Shown: positions 1 to 7,023 of the stretch, piece by piece
Layout: every line of letters starts with the position of its first letter
Numbering within the stretch: the stretch's first letter is position 1
From: an uncultured Oscillospiraceae bacterium
GTDB lineage: Bacteria > Bacillota > Clostridia > Oscillospirales > Oscillospiraceae
NCBI GenBank assembly: GCA_900756495.1
Contig: CAAEKI010000105.1
Coordinates: forward strand, 1 to 15,329
DNA length: 15,329 nt
Direction of reading: 5' to 3'
Position numbers and translations under genes: made by a program
The notes under the pieces: generated by a model
The model's database searches: none
The model's input: only the letters and a program-made list of their open reading frames with translations
What the model was told of the DNA's origin: nothing

Positions 1-612
1 ATATCGCGCTTCCACGTAGGACCAGTGGATAAGGTCGAACCAGCGGTCTGCATACTCGGCCCGGCGGTTCCGGTAGTCGAGATAGTAGGCGTGCTCCCAG
101 ACGTCCACACAGAGCAGGGGATACAGCCCCTGAGAGAGCGGACAGTCCTGATTGGCGGTTTTGACCACGGAGAGGGCTCCGTCCGGCCCGGCGGCCAGCC
201 AGGCGTAGCCCGAGCCGAACTGACCTATAGCCGCCGACTTCATGAGCTGCTTCCAGCTGTCGAAGGAGCCGAAGGCGTCCCCGATAGCCGCAGCCAGGGA
301 GCCGCCGGGCCGCTTTCCACCTCCGGGGGACATACAGTTGAAGTAGAGCAGGTGGTTGTATACGCCGCCGCCGTTGTTGCGTACTGCCGTCCGCTTGGGC
401 TCCGGGAGGCGGTCCAGGTTTTTGAGGAGCTCCTCCAGCGATCTTCCGTGGCACTCGGGGCAGTCGGACAGGGCGGTGTTCAGATTGTCCACATAGGTCT
501 GAAGATGCTTGTCATGGTGATAGTGGAGGGTTTCTGCGCTGATAATGGGCTCCAGGGCCTCGTAGGGATAGGGCAGGGGAGGGAGCTGGAAGGGGTAGCG
601 AAGCTGTTCCAT
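1..612 (-). CDS. sodA: Superoxide dismutase, Mn-type (C-terminus cut by window edge)
   Basis: Disproportionates superoxide to oxygen and hydrogen peroxide in the cytoplasm. All 204 visible codons read in one frame to base 1. The protein aligns along its length with the Fe/Mn family (about 200 residues), so only a short tail is missing. The four expected metal ligands are visible: H32 in the YHHDKH segment, H87 in NHLLYF, and D170 and H174 in DVWEHAYY. A glycine sits at the position where Fe enzymes carry the active-site Gln (GGGVYNH), and the Gln is instead in TANQD (Q155). Family knowledge ties that pattern to manganese or cambialistic enzymes. The ATG at 612-610 has an AAAGGATG ribosome site just upstream. 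It is divergent from the Mini-RNase III gene. Metal choice is inference. Confidence 0.95.
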   Translation of the reverse strand, partial: MEQLRYPFQLPPLPYPYEALEPIISAETLHYHHDKHLQTYVDNLNTALSDCPECHGRSLEELLKNLDRLPEPKRTAVRNNGGGVYNHLLYFNCMSPGGGKRPGGSLAAAIGDAFGSFDSWKQLMKSAAIGQFGSGYAWLAAGPDGALSVVKTANQDCPLSQGLYPLLCVDVWEHAYYLDYRNRRAEYADRWFDLIHWSYVEARY

Positions 613-635
613 GAAATCATCCTTTCGCAGTTGAG

Positions 636-664
636 TTGACAGAACATTTGCGGTATACTATATA
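636..664 (+). promoter_or_regulatory. Candidate sigma-A promoter for the mrnC-rqcH-regulator run
   Basis: A perfect TTGACA (636-641) is followed after 17 bp by TATATA (659-664), inside an AT-rich stretch in otherwise GC-rich DNA. It lies 33 bp before the Mini-RNase III start. The same AT-rich block could also carry the leftward sodA promoter (TTGAAA on the minus strand near 674-679), but I could not pick a convincing minus-strand -10. Confidence 0.55.
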
Positions 665-697
665 AATATTATTTCAAACAGGCGGGGTAACATACCG

Positions 698-1099
698 ATG
701 ACCGATTATTTTCATCTACATGCGGCGGACGATGACGTCAAAGCCATCAGCAGCCTAGGGCTGGCGCATCTGGGAGACGGCGTTTTCGAGCTGATGGTGC
801 GCTCCTGGCTCTGCCTTCGCGGCAAGGCCACTTCCAAGGGGCTTCACAGGGCAACGGTGAAATATGTGGCCGCTCCCGCCCAGGCGGCTGCGGCGGAGCG
901 CATCCTTCCGGTGCTGACGCAGGAGGAAGGGGATGTGTACCGCCGGGGCAGAAACACCAGCCCCCACAGTGTGCCCCGCAATGCCAGCCGGGCGGAATAC
1001 CAGTCCGCTACCGGACTGGAGGCACTCTTCGGCTGGCTCTATCTGCAGGGGCGGACAGAGCGTCTCAACGAGCTCTTTCACCTGATTATGGAGGAATAG
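698..1099 (+). CDS. mrnC: Mini-ribonuclease III
   Basis: A short RNase III-type endonuclease of Firmicutes that lacks the double-stranded RNA binding domain. In Bacillus it trims 23S rRNA precursor ends. The 133-residue length fits the family. The RNase III signature appears near the N-terminus as GLAHLGDGVFELMVR (residues 20-35), and the second acidic motif near the C-terminus as SATGLEALFGWLYLQGR. The N-terminal acidic residue D27 and C-terminal E113 region are the expected metal-binding positions. The start is the ATG at 698, with a modest GGCGGGG ribosome site 10 nt upstream. It is the first gene of a rightward run: the stop is 3 nt before the rqcH start, and GGAGGA at the end of this gene serves as the rqcH ribosome site. 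Confidence 0.93.
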   Translation: MTDYFHLHAADDDVKAISSLGLAHLGDGVFELMVRSWLCLRGKATSKGLHRATVKYVAAPAQAAAAERILPVLTQEEGDVYRRGRNTSPHSVPRNASRAEYQSATGLEALFGWLYLQGRTERLNELFHLIMEE

Positions 1100-1102
1100 C
1101 GT

Positions 1103-2725
1103 ATGGCTTTGGATGCGGTATGCCTTGCAGCCGTGCTGGACGAGGTAAAGCGTTCCGTACTGGGCGGCAGGATTGATAAGATCTACCAGCCCGCGCGGGA
1201 CGAGGTGGTTATGGCGGTGCGGGGAAATGAGGGGAATGTACGCCTTCTCTTCTCAGCCAGTCCCAACCACCCGCGTGTGCAGCTGACCCGGCTAAGCAGA
1301 GAGAATCCCGGAACGCCCCCCATGTTCTGTATGCTCCTGAGAAAGCATCTGACGGGAGCACGTATTTTGGAGATCGCACAGCCGGAGCTGGAGCGTATCG
1401 TCCTCTTCCGGCTGGAAGCCCTGGACGAGCTGGGCGATCGAGTGGAGCGGCGGCTGGTTTTGGAGTGTATGGGCCGAAGCGCCAACCTGATCCTGCTGGA
1501 TGGGGAGGGACGGGTGGTAGACTGCGTTCGCCGCCAGGAGGGGGACCTCTCCTCCGGGAAACGGCAGGTCCTCCCCGGCCTCTTTTACCGCCTGCCCGAG
1601 CCTCGGTTCGGTGTGCCCCCCCTGTTGGAGCGGGAGCTGCGATTCCGGGGAGAGACAGGGGAGCTGGAGGAACCTATCCGAGACCTGTACGAGCGGGTCA
1701 GGGCGGGGGAGTATACCCCCTATATGCTTCTGAGGGATGGGCGGCCGGTTGATTTCTCCTTCCTGCCCATTCTCCAGTACGGCCCTGATACCGAGCTGCG
1801 TAAGTACGAGACTTTTGGACGGCTCTTGGACGACTTTTATGAGACCCGTGAGCGCCAGGAGCAGGCCAGGCAGAAGGGGCAGGATCTCATCAAATCGGTG
1901 ACCAGCGCCCGGGACCGCACCGCCCGCAAGCTGGAAAACCAGCGCCGAGAACGCGCTAAGGCCCTGGATCGGGAGCAGCTGCGCCAGTGGGGGGATATCA
2001 TTACCTCCAACCTCTACGCCATGGAGCGGGGGATGAGCCGCCTCAGGGCCGTCAATTACTATGATCCGGACGGCGGCGAGGTGGAGATCAAGCTGGATCC
2101 CCTCCTCACGCCCCAGCAGAATGCTGCGAAATATTATAAGGAGTACAACAAGGCAAAGACCGCCGAGCAGGCGCTGACCGTCCAGATCGAAAAGGGCGGA
2201 CGGGAGCTGGAGTACCTGAACAGCGTCCTGGAGAATATCACGCTGGCCGAGGGGGAGCGGGACTTACAGGAGATCCGCCAGGAGCTGACAGAGACAGGCT
2301 ATCTCCGCCGTCCCTCCAAGAGCAAGGGGCGGGAAAAAAGAGTGGCGGGCAGGCCCATGGAGTTCCGATCCACGGCGGGCCTGCGGATCTCGGTGGGCAA
2401 GAACAACAGCCAGAACGATCAGCTTACCACCAAGCAGGCATTTAAGAGCGACATCTGGCTCCATACCCAGAAGATCCACGGCTCCCACGTCATCCTCTGG
2501 CTGGAGGGGGGAGAGGCTGATGCGCAGTCTCTCACCGAGGCGGCGGTGCTGGCGGCCTATTTCTCTCAGGGACGGGAGGGCAGGCGTGTGCCCGTGGACT
2601 ATACGCCGGTTAAGTATGTGAAGAAGCCCGCCGGGGCCAGGCCGGGCATGGTGGTGTACACCACCTACCAGACGGCCTATGTGGATCCTGACGGGGAGCT
2701 GGTTAAGAAATTGAGGGTGAAATAG
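1103..2725 (+). CDS. rqcH: Ribosome quality control factor RqcH (NFACT/FbpA family)
   Basis: Binds obstructed 50S subunits carrying peptidyl-tRNA and recruits alanyl-tRNA to add C-terminal alanine tails that mark stalled products for proteolysis. Older annotations call it fibronectin-binding protein. The 540 residues are slightly short for the family (about 560-590). The N-terminal NFACT-N domain shows GGRIDKIYQP (21-30), PPMFCMLLRKHL (72-83) and ECMGRSANLILLDG (121-134). A charged, helical middle part (about 245-400) fits the coiled-coil arms. The C-terminal NFACT-R domain (about 420-540) has SVGKNNSQNDQLTTK, the KSDIWLHTQKIHGSHV motif and TPVKYVKKPAGARPG. The family's conserved DR dipeptide appears as E97-R98 (see findings). 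Translation is tightly coupled to both neighbours. Confidence 0.95.
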   Translation: MALDAVCLAAVLDEVKRSVLGGRIDKIYQPARDEVVMAVRGNEGNVRLLFSASPNHPRVQLTRLSRENPGTPPMFCMLLRKHLTGARILEIAQPELERIVLFRLEALDELGDRVERRLVLECMGRSANLILLDGEGRVVDCVRRQEGDLSSGKRQVLPGLFYRLPEPRFGVPPLLERELRFRGETGELEEPIRDLYERVRAGEYTPYMLLRDGRPVDFSFLPILQYGPDTELRKYETFGRLLDDFYETRERQEQARQKGQDLIKSVTSARDRTARKLENQRRERAKALDREQLRQWGDIITSNLYAMERGMSRLRAVNYYDPDGGEVEIKLDPLLTPQQNAAKYYKEYNKAKTAEQALTVQIEKGGRELEYLNSVLENITLAEGERDLQEIRQELTETGYLRRPSKSKGREKRVAGRPMEFRSTAGLRISVGKNNSQNDQLTTKQAFKSDIWLHTQKIHGSHVILWLEGGEADAQSLTEAAVLAAYFSQGREGRRVPVDYTPVKYVKKPAGARPGMVVYTTYQTAYVDPDGELVKKLRVK

Positions 2726-3415
2726 ATGGAGACATATCACATTCTCGTGGTCGAGGACGACCCCGATATCAACAAGCTGTTGTGCAGGATTCTGGAGGGA
2801 GCGGGCTATCAGTGCCGTCCGGCATTCTCGGGGAGCGAGGCCGAGCTCTGGGCAGCTCAGTACGACTATGACCTTATTCTGCTGGATTTGATGCTTCCCG
2901 GCCTCTCCGGCGAGGAGTTCATCGCCAAGGTGCGGCAGGGCAAGACCATGCCTATCATTGTGGCTTCGGCCAAGGCGGGCCTGGAGGACCGGGTAAACGT
3001 TCTGCGGCTGGGAGCCGACGATTTTATTCCCAAGCCCTTCGATAACGCCGAGGTTTTAGCCCGCGTCCAGGCCCAGCTCCGGCGCTATAAGGAGTTCTCG
3101 GGGACGGAGGGAAGCGCCCCTCGGCTGGTCCACGGGGATCTGATTCTGGACCGGGACAGTGTGACGGTGAGTGCCGCAGGACGGGATGTGAGTCTGACAG
3201 CCCGGGAATTCGAGATTTTGGCGCTGCTGATGGAGCATCCCAAGAAGGTCTTTACCAGGGAACAGCTCTACGAGCGGGTGTGGGGCGGAGAGTACATGGG
3301 GGACGATAACACGGTAAACGTCCACATCTCCAACCTGCGCGCAAAGCTGGCAAAGGCCAGCGATCGGGAGTACATCAAGACGGTCTGGGGTATCGGCTTT
3401 AAGCTGGCTGATTAG
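2726..3415 (+). CDS. OmpR/PhoB-family response regulator, apparently orphan
   Basis: A two-component transcription regulator of 229 residues, typical for the family. The receiver domain (about 1-118) has the acidic pocket E10/D11/D12, phospho-acceptor D54 in LLDLMLPG, S81 and K103 in PKPFD, so phosphorylation should be intact. A winged-helix DNA-binding domain (about 132-229) follows, with SLTAREFEILALLMEHP, the recognition region DDNTVNVHISNLRAKL and the closing WGIGFKLAD. The ATG directly abuts the rqcH stop (TAGATG), and GAGGGTG at the end of rqcH acts as ribosome site. No sensor kinase follows. The next 850 bases hold only hairpins and mobile-element remains, so its partner is elsewhere or was lost. 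Target genes are unknown. Confidence 0.92.
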   Translation: METYHILVVEDDPDINKLLCRILEGAGYQCRPAFSGSEAELWAAQYDYDLILLDLMLPGLSGEEFIAKVRQGKTMPIIVASAKAGLEDRVNVLRLGADDFIPKPFDNAEVLARVQAQLRRYKEFSGTEGSAPRLVHGDLILDRDSVTVSAAGRDVSLTAREFEILALLMEHPKKVFTREQLYERVWGGEYMGDDNTVNVHISNLRAKLAKASDREYIKTVWGIGFKLAD

Positions 3416-3425
3416 CCAGGCCAGG

Positions 3426-3471
3426 GCAAACCGCAGCCCTTTCCCGGCAGGATCCGCCCGCCGGGGTTTGC
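3426..3471 (+). terminator. Nested hairpin after the response regulator
   Basis: Outer arms GCAAACC (3426-3432) and GGTTTGC (3465-3471) enclose inner arms CCCGGC (3443-3448) and GCCGGG (3460-3465), which share one base with the outer arm. It begins 11 nt after the stop codon. There is no following T-run, so it is a weak or factor-assisted terminator candidate. Confidence 0.35.
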
Positions 3472-3587
3472 GGCTAAAGGGAGGCCCCGCTACAGATTTG
3501 CCCTCAGGATTCCCGCAGTAAAATCGTCTGCCGGCACCTTAAAATCCCTCGCCGCCGGGCGCGCCATCAAGTTCCAAACCGTACCCG

Positions 3588-3865
3588 GAGCCTGTTTGAA
3601 GGCCATCAAAGCAACCGAACTCAGGGCTGTGAGGACAGCTTCCCATACCTGGGCTTTTGCCCAGGCCCGGAGGCGGCTGTAGACACTCCGCCATGGACCG
3701 GGCCGCTCCGGCAGATCCCGCCATGGAATCCGGTGTTCAGCCAATACAGAGTTGCGTTGAGCATTTCACGGTTGCTTTTTCTCCTTTGCCGTTCGCTGAT
3801 TTCATGCCTTTTTATTTTGTCATCTTGGCATTTTGTGCACAGTATCGAAGTGCTCAAACAGAGAC
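3588..3865 (-). mobile_element. MITE-like IS5-family derivative, copy 1
   Basis: A 278-bp element with imperfect terminal inverted repeats: GAGCCTGTTTGAA at 3588-3600, and GTCTCTGTTTGAGCA reading inward on the minus strand from 3865. Between them, on the minus strand, are broken pieces of an IS5-family transposase N-terminus: MKRHEISE, then after a deletion KSNREMLNATLYWLNTG, then in another frame IPWRDLPERPGPWRSVYSRLRAWAK. The shift comes from a missing base at the TG/IPWRD junction (GGATTCCATGG). The transposase is cut soon after the LTALS segment and joined directly to the right-hand repeat, so no catalytic DDE region remains. It is shorter than copy 2 at 14827-15157 by a deletion of roughly 50 bp. 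No target duplication is obvious. It could only move with a transposase supplied in trans. Confidence 0.72.
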
Positions 3866-3927
3866 AAATTGTGATAAATGCGTCCTTTTCCAGCATTGCC
3901 GTAACCCCGAGTTTCAGGGGATTTATC

Positions 3928-3963
3928 TGGTGGACGATACGGGACTTGAATCTGTGACCTCCC
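3928..3963 (-). pseudogene. tRNA 3'-end-like fragment
   Basis: Read on the minus strand this segment has the layout of a tRNA 3' part: a GGAGGTC variable-loop-like stretch, a TTCAAGT T-loop with CCCGT as the 3' side of its stem, ATCGTCC as an acceptor 3' strand, discriminator A and encoded CCA (3928-3930). The 5' side of the T-stem (ACAGA) mispairs at two positions with CCCGT. I find no matching acceptor 5' strand or D-arm on the other side, where a terminator hairpin begins instead. I read it as a degenerate fragment and not a working tRNA. Confidence 0.4.
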
Positions 3964-3983
3964 GCGCGCCAACGCCGGGCGGT

Positions 3984-4014
3984 AAAAGGGCCTCGCCAAC
4001 CGGCGAGGCCCTTT
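3984..4014. terminator. Strong bidirectional hairpin terminator
   Basis: GGGCCTCGCC (3988-3997), loop AACC, GGCGAGGCCC (4002-4011), extended by A and T runs on the two sides. On the minus strand it ends in TTTT, which suits a backup stop for the leftward operon. On the plus strand it ends in TTTC. Confidence 0.6.
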
Positions 4015-4153
4015 CTGTGGCAAACGGATCCCCTGATTTGTCAGCGCAGTGCGTCCTCCTTCCCCAAATGTGCGGTTTGTTTGAAATTAGTGCACCATAC
4101 CACCCGTTCCCCCACTGTACCTCTGGGTTCTCCCGGCTGGCCGCTGTCTTTCC

Positions 4154-4188
4154 GGAAAAACACCCGCTTGCTTTTATGGTAAGGCGGG
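4154..4188 (-). terminator. Terminator of the leftward catabolic operon
   Basis: On the minus strand a CCCGC/GCGGG stem with AAG/CTT extension (4163-4188) is followed by TGTTTTTCC (about 4162-4154), a fair intrinsic terminator. It lies about 85 nt below the last stop codon of the operon. Confidence 0.5.
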
Positions 4189-4197
4189 CGTTCCAAG

Positions 4198-4233
4198 GGC
4201 CGGAGGAACCGGTACAGAGGTGTTCCTCCGGCC
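4198..4233 (-). terminator. Stable hairpin just below the operon's last gene
   Basis: Perfect 12-bp arms GGCCGGAGGAAC (4198-4209) and GTTCCTCCGGCC (4222-4233) with a 12-nt loop, 37 nt after the stop of the last gene. No T-run follows, so it may protect the 3' end of the message or pause polymerase ahead of the terminator at 4154-4188. Confidence 0.5.
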
Positions 4234-4270
4234 GGGAGGCTGTTGCGATGCTTCTGTGCAGCAGAGATGC

Positions 4271-4987
4271 TTACAGGGTGAACAAGGTTCCCAGTTCCGG
4301 CTGCTTTGTCCGCACGCCGCAGCGGCGCAGGGCGGCCCACAGTGTAGCCTGATGGCTGGTGACCACCGGGACGCCCAGGTCCTCCTCCAGATCCTTGACC
4401 AGTCCCAGAGTGTCCAGGGCCATGCAGCTCAGGAAAAACACGTCCGCGCCCTTCCGATCCATTTTTTTGCTGTTGCTGTAGAGGAAGTGGTCGTCGGCAA
4501 AGTAAAAGCCCCCGTCTTTGAAGCCGGAAACATCCATCCCCTCAATGGCGCTGACGGAAAAGCCGTTGTGCTCCAGGAAGCTCTTTTCAGCGGCGTTGGT
4601 GGCCTCGGGATAAGGGGTCAGCACCGCTGTTGTCTTTGCGCCCAAGGCCGCAAGGGCCTCCAGCACGGCAGTGCTGGTGGTGAGGGCAGGCGTGCCGCTG
4701 GCCCTCTCCATAGTCTGGATGCACTCCCGATCCCAGCCGGCGCCCTTGATAAAGCTCCCGGCGGTGCAGCCGAATACCAGCAGGTCAAATCCCTTTCCCT
4801 TGTATTTTGCCGCGTTTTCCTCCAGCTGATCCGTAAGGATTGCCAGCCCCTCCGGCGTGGGGCCGGGAAAGACCATCTTCATGGAGGAAAAGGACACGCC
4901 CGGCGGGGCATAAATATGAAAGGCGTGCTCCACGTTTTCTCCCGGCATAGGGGTGATGAGCCCGATGCGGGCCTTCCAGCCATACAT
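4271..4987 (-). CDS. Asp/Glu racemase superfamily enzyme (maleate isomerase / arylmalonate decarboxylase type)
   Basis: Cofactor-free cytoplasmic enzyme of 238 residues, the usual size for maleate cis-trans isomerases and arylmalonate decarboxylases. The N-terminal half carries RIGLITPMPGENVE, PPGVSF and the first active-site cysteine C74 in FGCTAGSF. The second half carries VLTPYPEATN and the second cysteine C188 in FLSCMALDT. Two facing cysteines indicate racemase or isomerase chemistry. Characterised arylmalonate decarboxylases retain only the second one. The ATG at 4987-4985 has AGGAGGAG 6 nt upstream. It is the last gene of the operon, 27 nt after the MmgE/PrpD gene, and is followed by hairpins. 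Likely substrates are small dicarboxylates or 2-substituted malonates, but which one is not readable from sequence. Confidence 0.85.
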   Translation of the reverse strand: MYGWKARIGLITPMPGENVEHAFHIYAPPGVSFSSMKMVFPGPTPEGLAILTDQLEENAAKYKGKGFDLLVFGCTAGSFIKGAGWDRECIQTMERASGTPALTTSTAVLEALAALGAKTTAVLTPYPEATNAAEKSFLEHNGFSVSAIEGMDVSGFKDGGFYFADDHFLYSNSKKMDRKGADVFFLSCMALDTLGLVKDLEEDLGVPVVTSHQATLWAALRRCGVRTKQPELGTLFTL

Positions 4988-5014
4988 ACTTATCTCCTCC
5001 TGTTTGTCCCTGCG

Positions 5015-6415
5015 TCAGAGGGACAGGCACTCGGCCAGTTGGGCCATATCATCCAGCTGGTCGATCTTCTTGCACAGCTCAATATACCGGCTGGTCTTTT
5101 CCGCACTGAGGCCGACAGCCTTGGCGCCCACCCGGAAGGTGCGCTCCACATCCTCCCAGGTGAAGGGATTCTGGGGGTGGCCCTTGGGGAAGGGAAGTGT
5201 GGTCTCCACCTGCTTTCCGCCTTTCAGGGTGACGCGCACGGTGGTGGAGGGGAAGGAGCCGTTCTGGAACATATTGAACGCCACGGTGAGATCCTGGAGC
5301 TTGTCGGGATCGGATTTGACCTTGGAGGCCACATCCAGCAGCTCCTTCTCACTCAGGCGGGAGGAATCGTACCAGGCCGGGCCCGGCTCGCCCCGCAGCA
5401 GGTAGGCCGCCATGCAGTACGGGATGCTGAACTGGGCGTCCCGGCAGCTGGAGTAGCCGTCCCAGCTGAACTTCACCCGCTCCAGATAGGTGGGGCTGAC
5501 AAAAATCTCCTCAATGTCGTCGGCGGTGAAGCCATGCTCCCGTTTGAGCTGATCCAGGCAGTCCAGCGGCGTCTGGATCCACATATTGGCGGGCCAGTGC
5601 TTGAACAGGAGCTGGTCGAATAGATACTCCGTGCCCACATTGCGGTCAATCCAGCCCTCATTGGCAAAACCGCGCATCATCATGGGATAACCCGACTCCA
5701 CATCCATCACGTTATAGATGTTGTCCAGCTCATTGCGCTTGGCCATACCGGCCAGCATGACGCCGGTCAGGCTGGTAATGGCGTACTGGAGATGATAGAA
5801 ATCGGATCCCTGCTGGGCGAGGATGGCGTTGACCACCGGGGTGGAGCAGGCAGTGGCGCCAAAGAGGAGGTTGAACTGCTCCTCATTGCAGCCCAGCAGC
5901 TTGCCGGCGGCGGGGGAGCCGGCGAAAATCTGCCAGGAGCCCAGGCCCCAGCCATACTTTTGCGTATCGTATTCCGGGGTGGGCTGGATGTAGCAGGCAA
6001 CGCGCTGGTAGACCTCAAAGCCGCCGATCACCGCCGTGAGGAAGTCCTTGCCGCTCTTGTGCATAGCCTCCGTCATAGCCATGGACACGGAGATCAGGTG
6101 GGCGCTGGGATGGCCGGTATAACTGCAATCCTCCCAGTCCAGGGTGTCCGCAGCGACGGCGTTGGCCATGATCGCGCCGTGCATGGGTACCTTACCCGGC
6201 TCGCCCCACATGGTGGACATCAGATCGGATGTCTGGCCGGTTACAGCATGGGCCGTATTCCGCGCGCTGACGGCGGTGGGCAGCGTACGCCCAGCCATGG
6301 CGACACCAGCTACGTGCAGGGTGAGCATCTTGGCCTTTTCCACCCGCTCCCGGGTCAGATCCTTGTACTCCAGCTTTGTAATAAAATCAGCCAGTCCTTT
6401 GGTATACTCGGTCAT
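5015..6415 (-). CDS. MmgE/PrpD-family protein, divergent active site
   Basis: The family includes 2-methylcitrate dehydratase, cis-aconitate decarboxylase and iminodisuccinate epimerase, all acting on di- or tricarboxylates without cofactor. 466 residues, normal length. The helical core has the family hallmark MHGAIMANAVAADTLDWED (78-96), GHPSAH (101-106) and GGFEVYQRVA (131-140). D93 and H102 fall where cis-aconitate decarboxylase has catalytic Asp and His. Later catalytic segments differ: the usual Lys-x-x-His-x-Gly stretch reads SDFYHLQ (204-210), and the K-x-x-P-x-C...H stretch reads FKHWPANMWIQ (271-281). The start at 6415 was chosen over in-frame codons up to 6493 because AAGAGGTG lies 6-7 nt upstream and the family N-terminus begins there. 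An 80-bp gap separates it from the ferredoxin gene. Confidence 0.88.
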   Translation of the reverse strand: MTEYTKGLADFITKLEYKDLTRERVEKAKMLTLHVAGVAMAGRTLPTAVSARNTAHAVTGQTSDLMSTMWGEPGKVPMHGAIMANAVAADTLDWEDCSYTGHPSAHLISVSMAMTEAMHKSGKDFLTAVIGGFEVYQRVACYIQPTPEYDTQKYGWGLGSWQIFAGSPAAGKLLGCNEEQFNLLFGATACSTPVVNAILAQQGSDFYHLQYAITSLTGVMLAGMAKRNELDNIYNVMDVESGYPMMMRGFANEGWIDRNVGTEYLFDQLLFKHWPANMWIQTPLDCLDQLKREHGFTADDIEEIFVSPTYLERVKFSWDGYSSCRDAQFSIPYCMAAYLLRGEPGPAWYDSSRLSEKELLDVASKVKSDPDKLQDLTVAFNMFQNGSFPSTTVRVTLKGGKQVETTLPFPKGHPQNPFTWEDVERTFRVGAKAVGLSAEKTSRYIELCKKIDQLDDMAQLAECLSL

Positions 6416-6495
6416 TTTACACACCTCTTGCAAATAATGTAGTAGTTTATCAAGCCCCTCTCCAAGGGCGCGGGCACAGGGTACAGACGGCAAAA

Positions 6496-7023
6496 CTAAA
6501 TTGTCTTTTTGGGGGCGTATTGAGAGAGCAGGGCGCTGCAGGCTTTGCCGCTGTCAGCGGCGAGGTATTCTTCCTCGGTTACGCAGGTGAGCGCCCCGAA
6601 GGAGCAGGCTCGGACGCAGGCGGGCTGGAGGCCGCATTTGACCCGGGTGTTGCAGCCGTCGCACTTCACCATTTTCCCGTCGGAGGGGCGGTATCTGGGC
6701 GCCCCAAAGGGGCAGGCCAGAGCGCAGCTTTTGCAGCCGATGCAGTTGGTGTTATCGTAGATTGTGAAACCGGTTTCCGGATCCTTTTTTAGGCAGCCTA
6801 CGGGACAGGCGGCGATGCAGGGGGCGTCGTCGCAGTGCATACAGGCGGCGGAGAGATAAGCGCAGTAAACCTGGCCACCCTCCACATCCAGCTCCTCATC
6901 AAAAGTTCTGCGGAAGCAGGGATCCCCTGCGGCGGGATCCACGTCGTTTTGATCCATGCAGCCGATCATGCAGGCAGAGCAGGCACAGCACTTGCTCTCA
7001 TCGAACACAAATACCCGTTTCAT
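6496..7023 (-). CDS. Four-cluster ferredoxin subunit of the molybdoenzyme (DmsB/HycB type)
   Basis: Electron-transfer subunit of 175 residues with four 4Fe-4S motifs: C12/C15/C18/C22, C61/C64/C69/C73, C94/C97/C100/C104 and C121/C124/C136/C140. This matches the B subunits of DMSO reductase-like complexes. There is no signal peptide or membrane helix, so it is cytoplasmic. The start is the ATG at 7023-7021, with GGAGGAG 6 nt upstream. That ATG overlaps the molybdoenzyme stop as ATGA, the classic arrangement for subunits made in equal amount. An upstream in-frame start (7041) would add six residues but lacks the ribosome site. It presumably passes electrons between the molybdenum subunit and the flavoprotein encoded two genes upstream. 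No membrane-anchor gene accompanies it. Confidence 0.92.
   Translation of the reverse strand: MKRVFVFDESKCCACSACMIGCMDQNDVDPAAGDPCFRRTFDEELDVEGGQVYCAYLSAACMHCDDAPCIAACPVGCLKKDPETGFTIYDNTNCIGCKSCALACPFGAPRYRPSDGKMVKCDGCNTRVKCGLQPACVRACSFGALTCVTEEEYLAADSGKACSALLSQYAPKKTI

Larger units (their letters stand above)
3416..4270. other. 855-bp gene-free stretch: mobile-element relic, tRNA-like fragment and terminators
   Basis: No credible protein gene lies here. In order it holds a nested GC hairpin (3426-3471), unassigned sequence to 3587, an IS5-derived miniature element (3588-3865), a tRNA 3'-end-like fragment on the minus strand (3928-3963), a strong bidirectional hairpin (3984-4014) and two further hairpins below the leftward operon (4154-4188, 4198-4233). 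Open frames through it, including an 84-codon minus-strand one (3490-3744), are transposase remains continuing into flanking DNA. Confidence 0.7.

Noticed and set aside
25..639. Plus-strand 204-codon frame at the left edge
   Set aside because: It is the antisense of the superoxide dismutase gene, whose metal ligands and length are clear.
3490..3744. 84-codon minus-strand frame as an independent small gene
   Set aside because: Its first half is a transposase fragment and the rest runs through the terminal repeat into flanking DNA. No ribosome site was seen.
6416..6495. Internal promoter in the 80-bp gap before the MmgE/PrpD gene
   Set aside because: TTGGAG and TACATT with an 18-nt spacer can be drawn, but the match is weak and the gap holds a good ribosome site, so readthrough is the simpler view.
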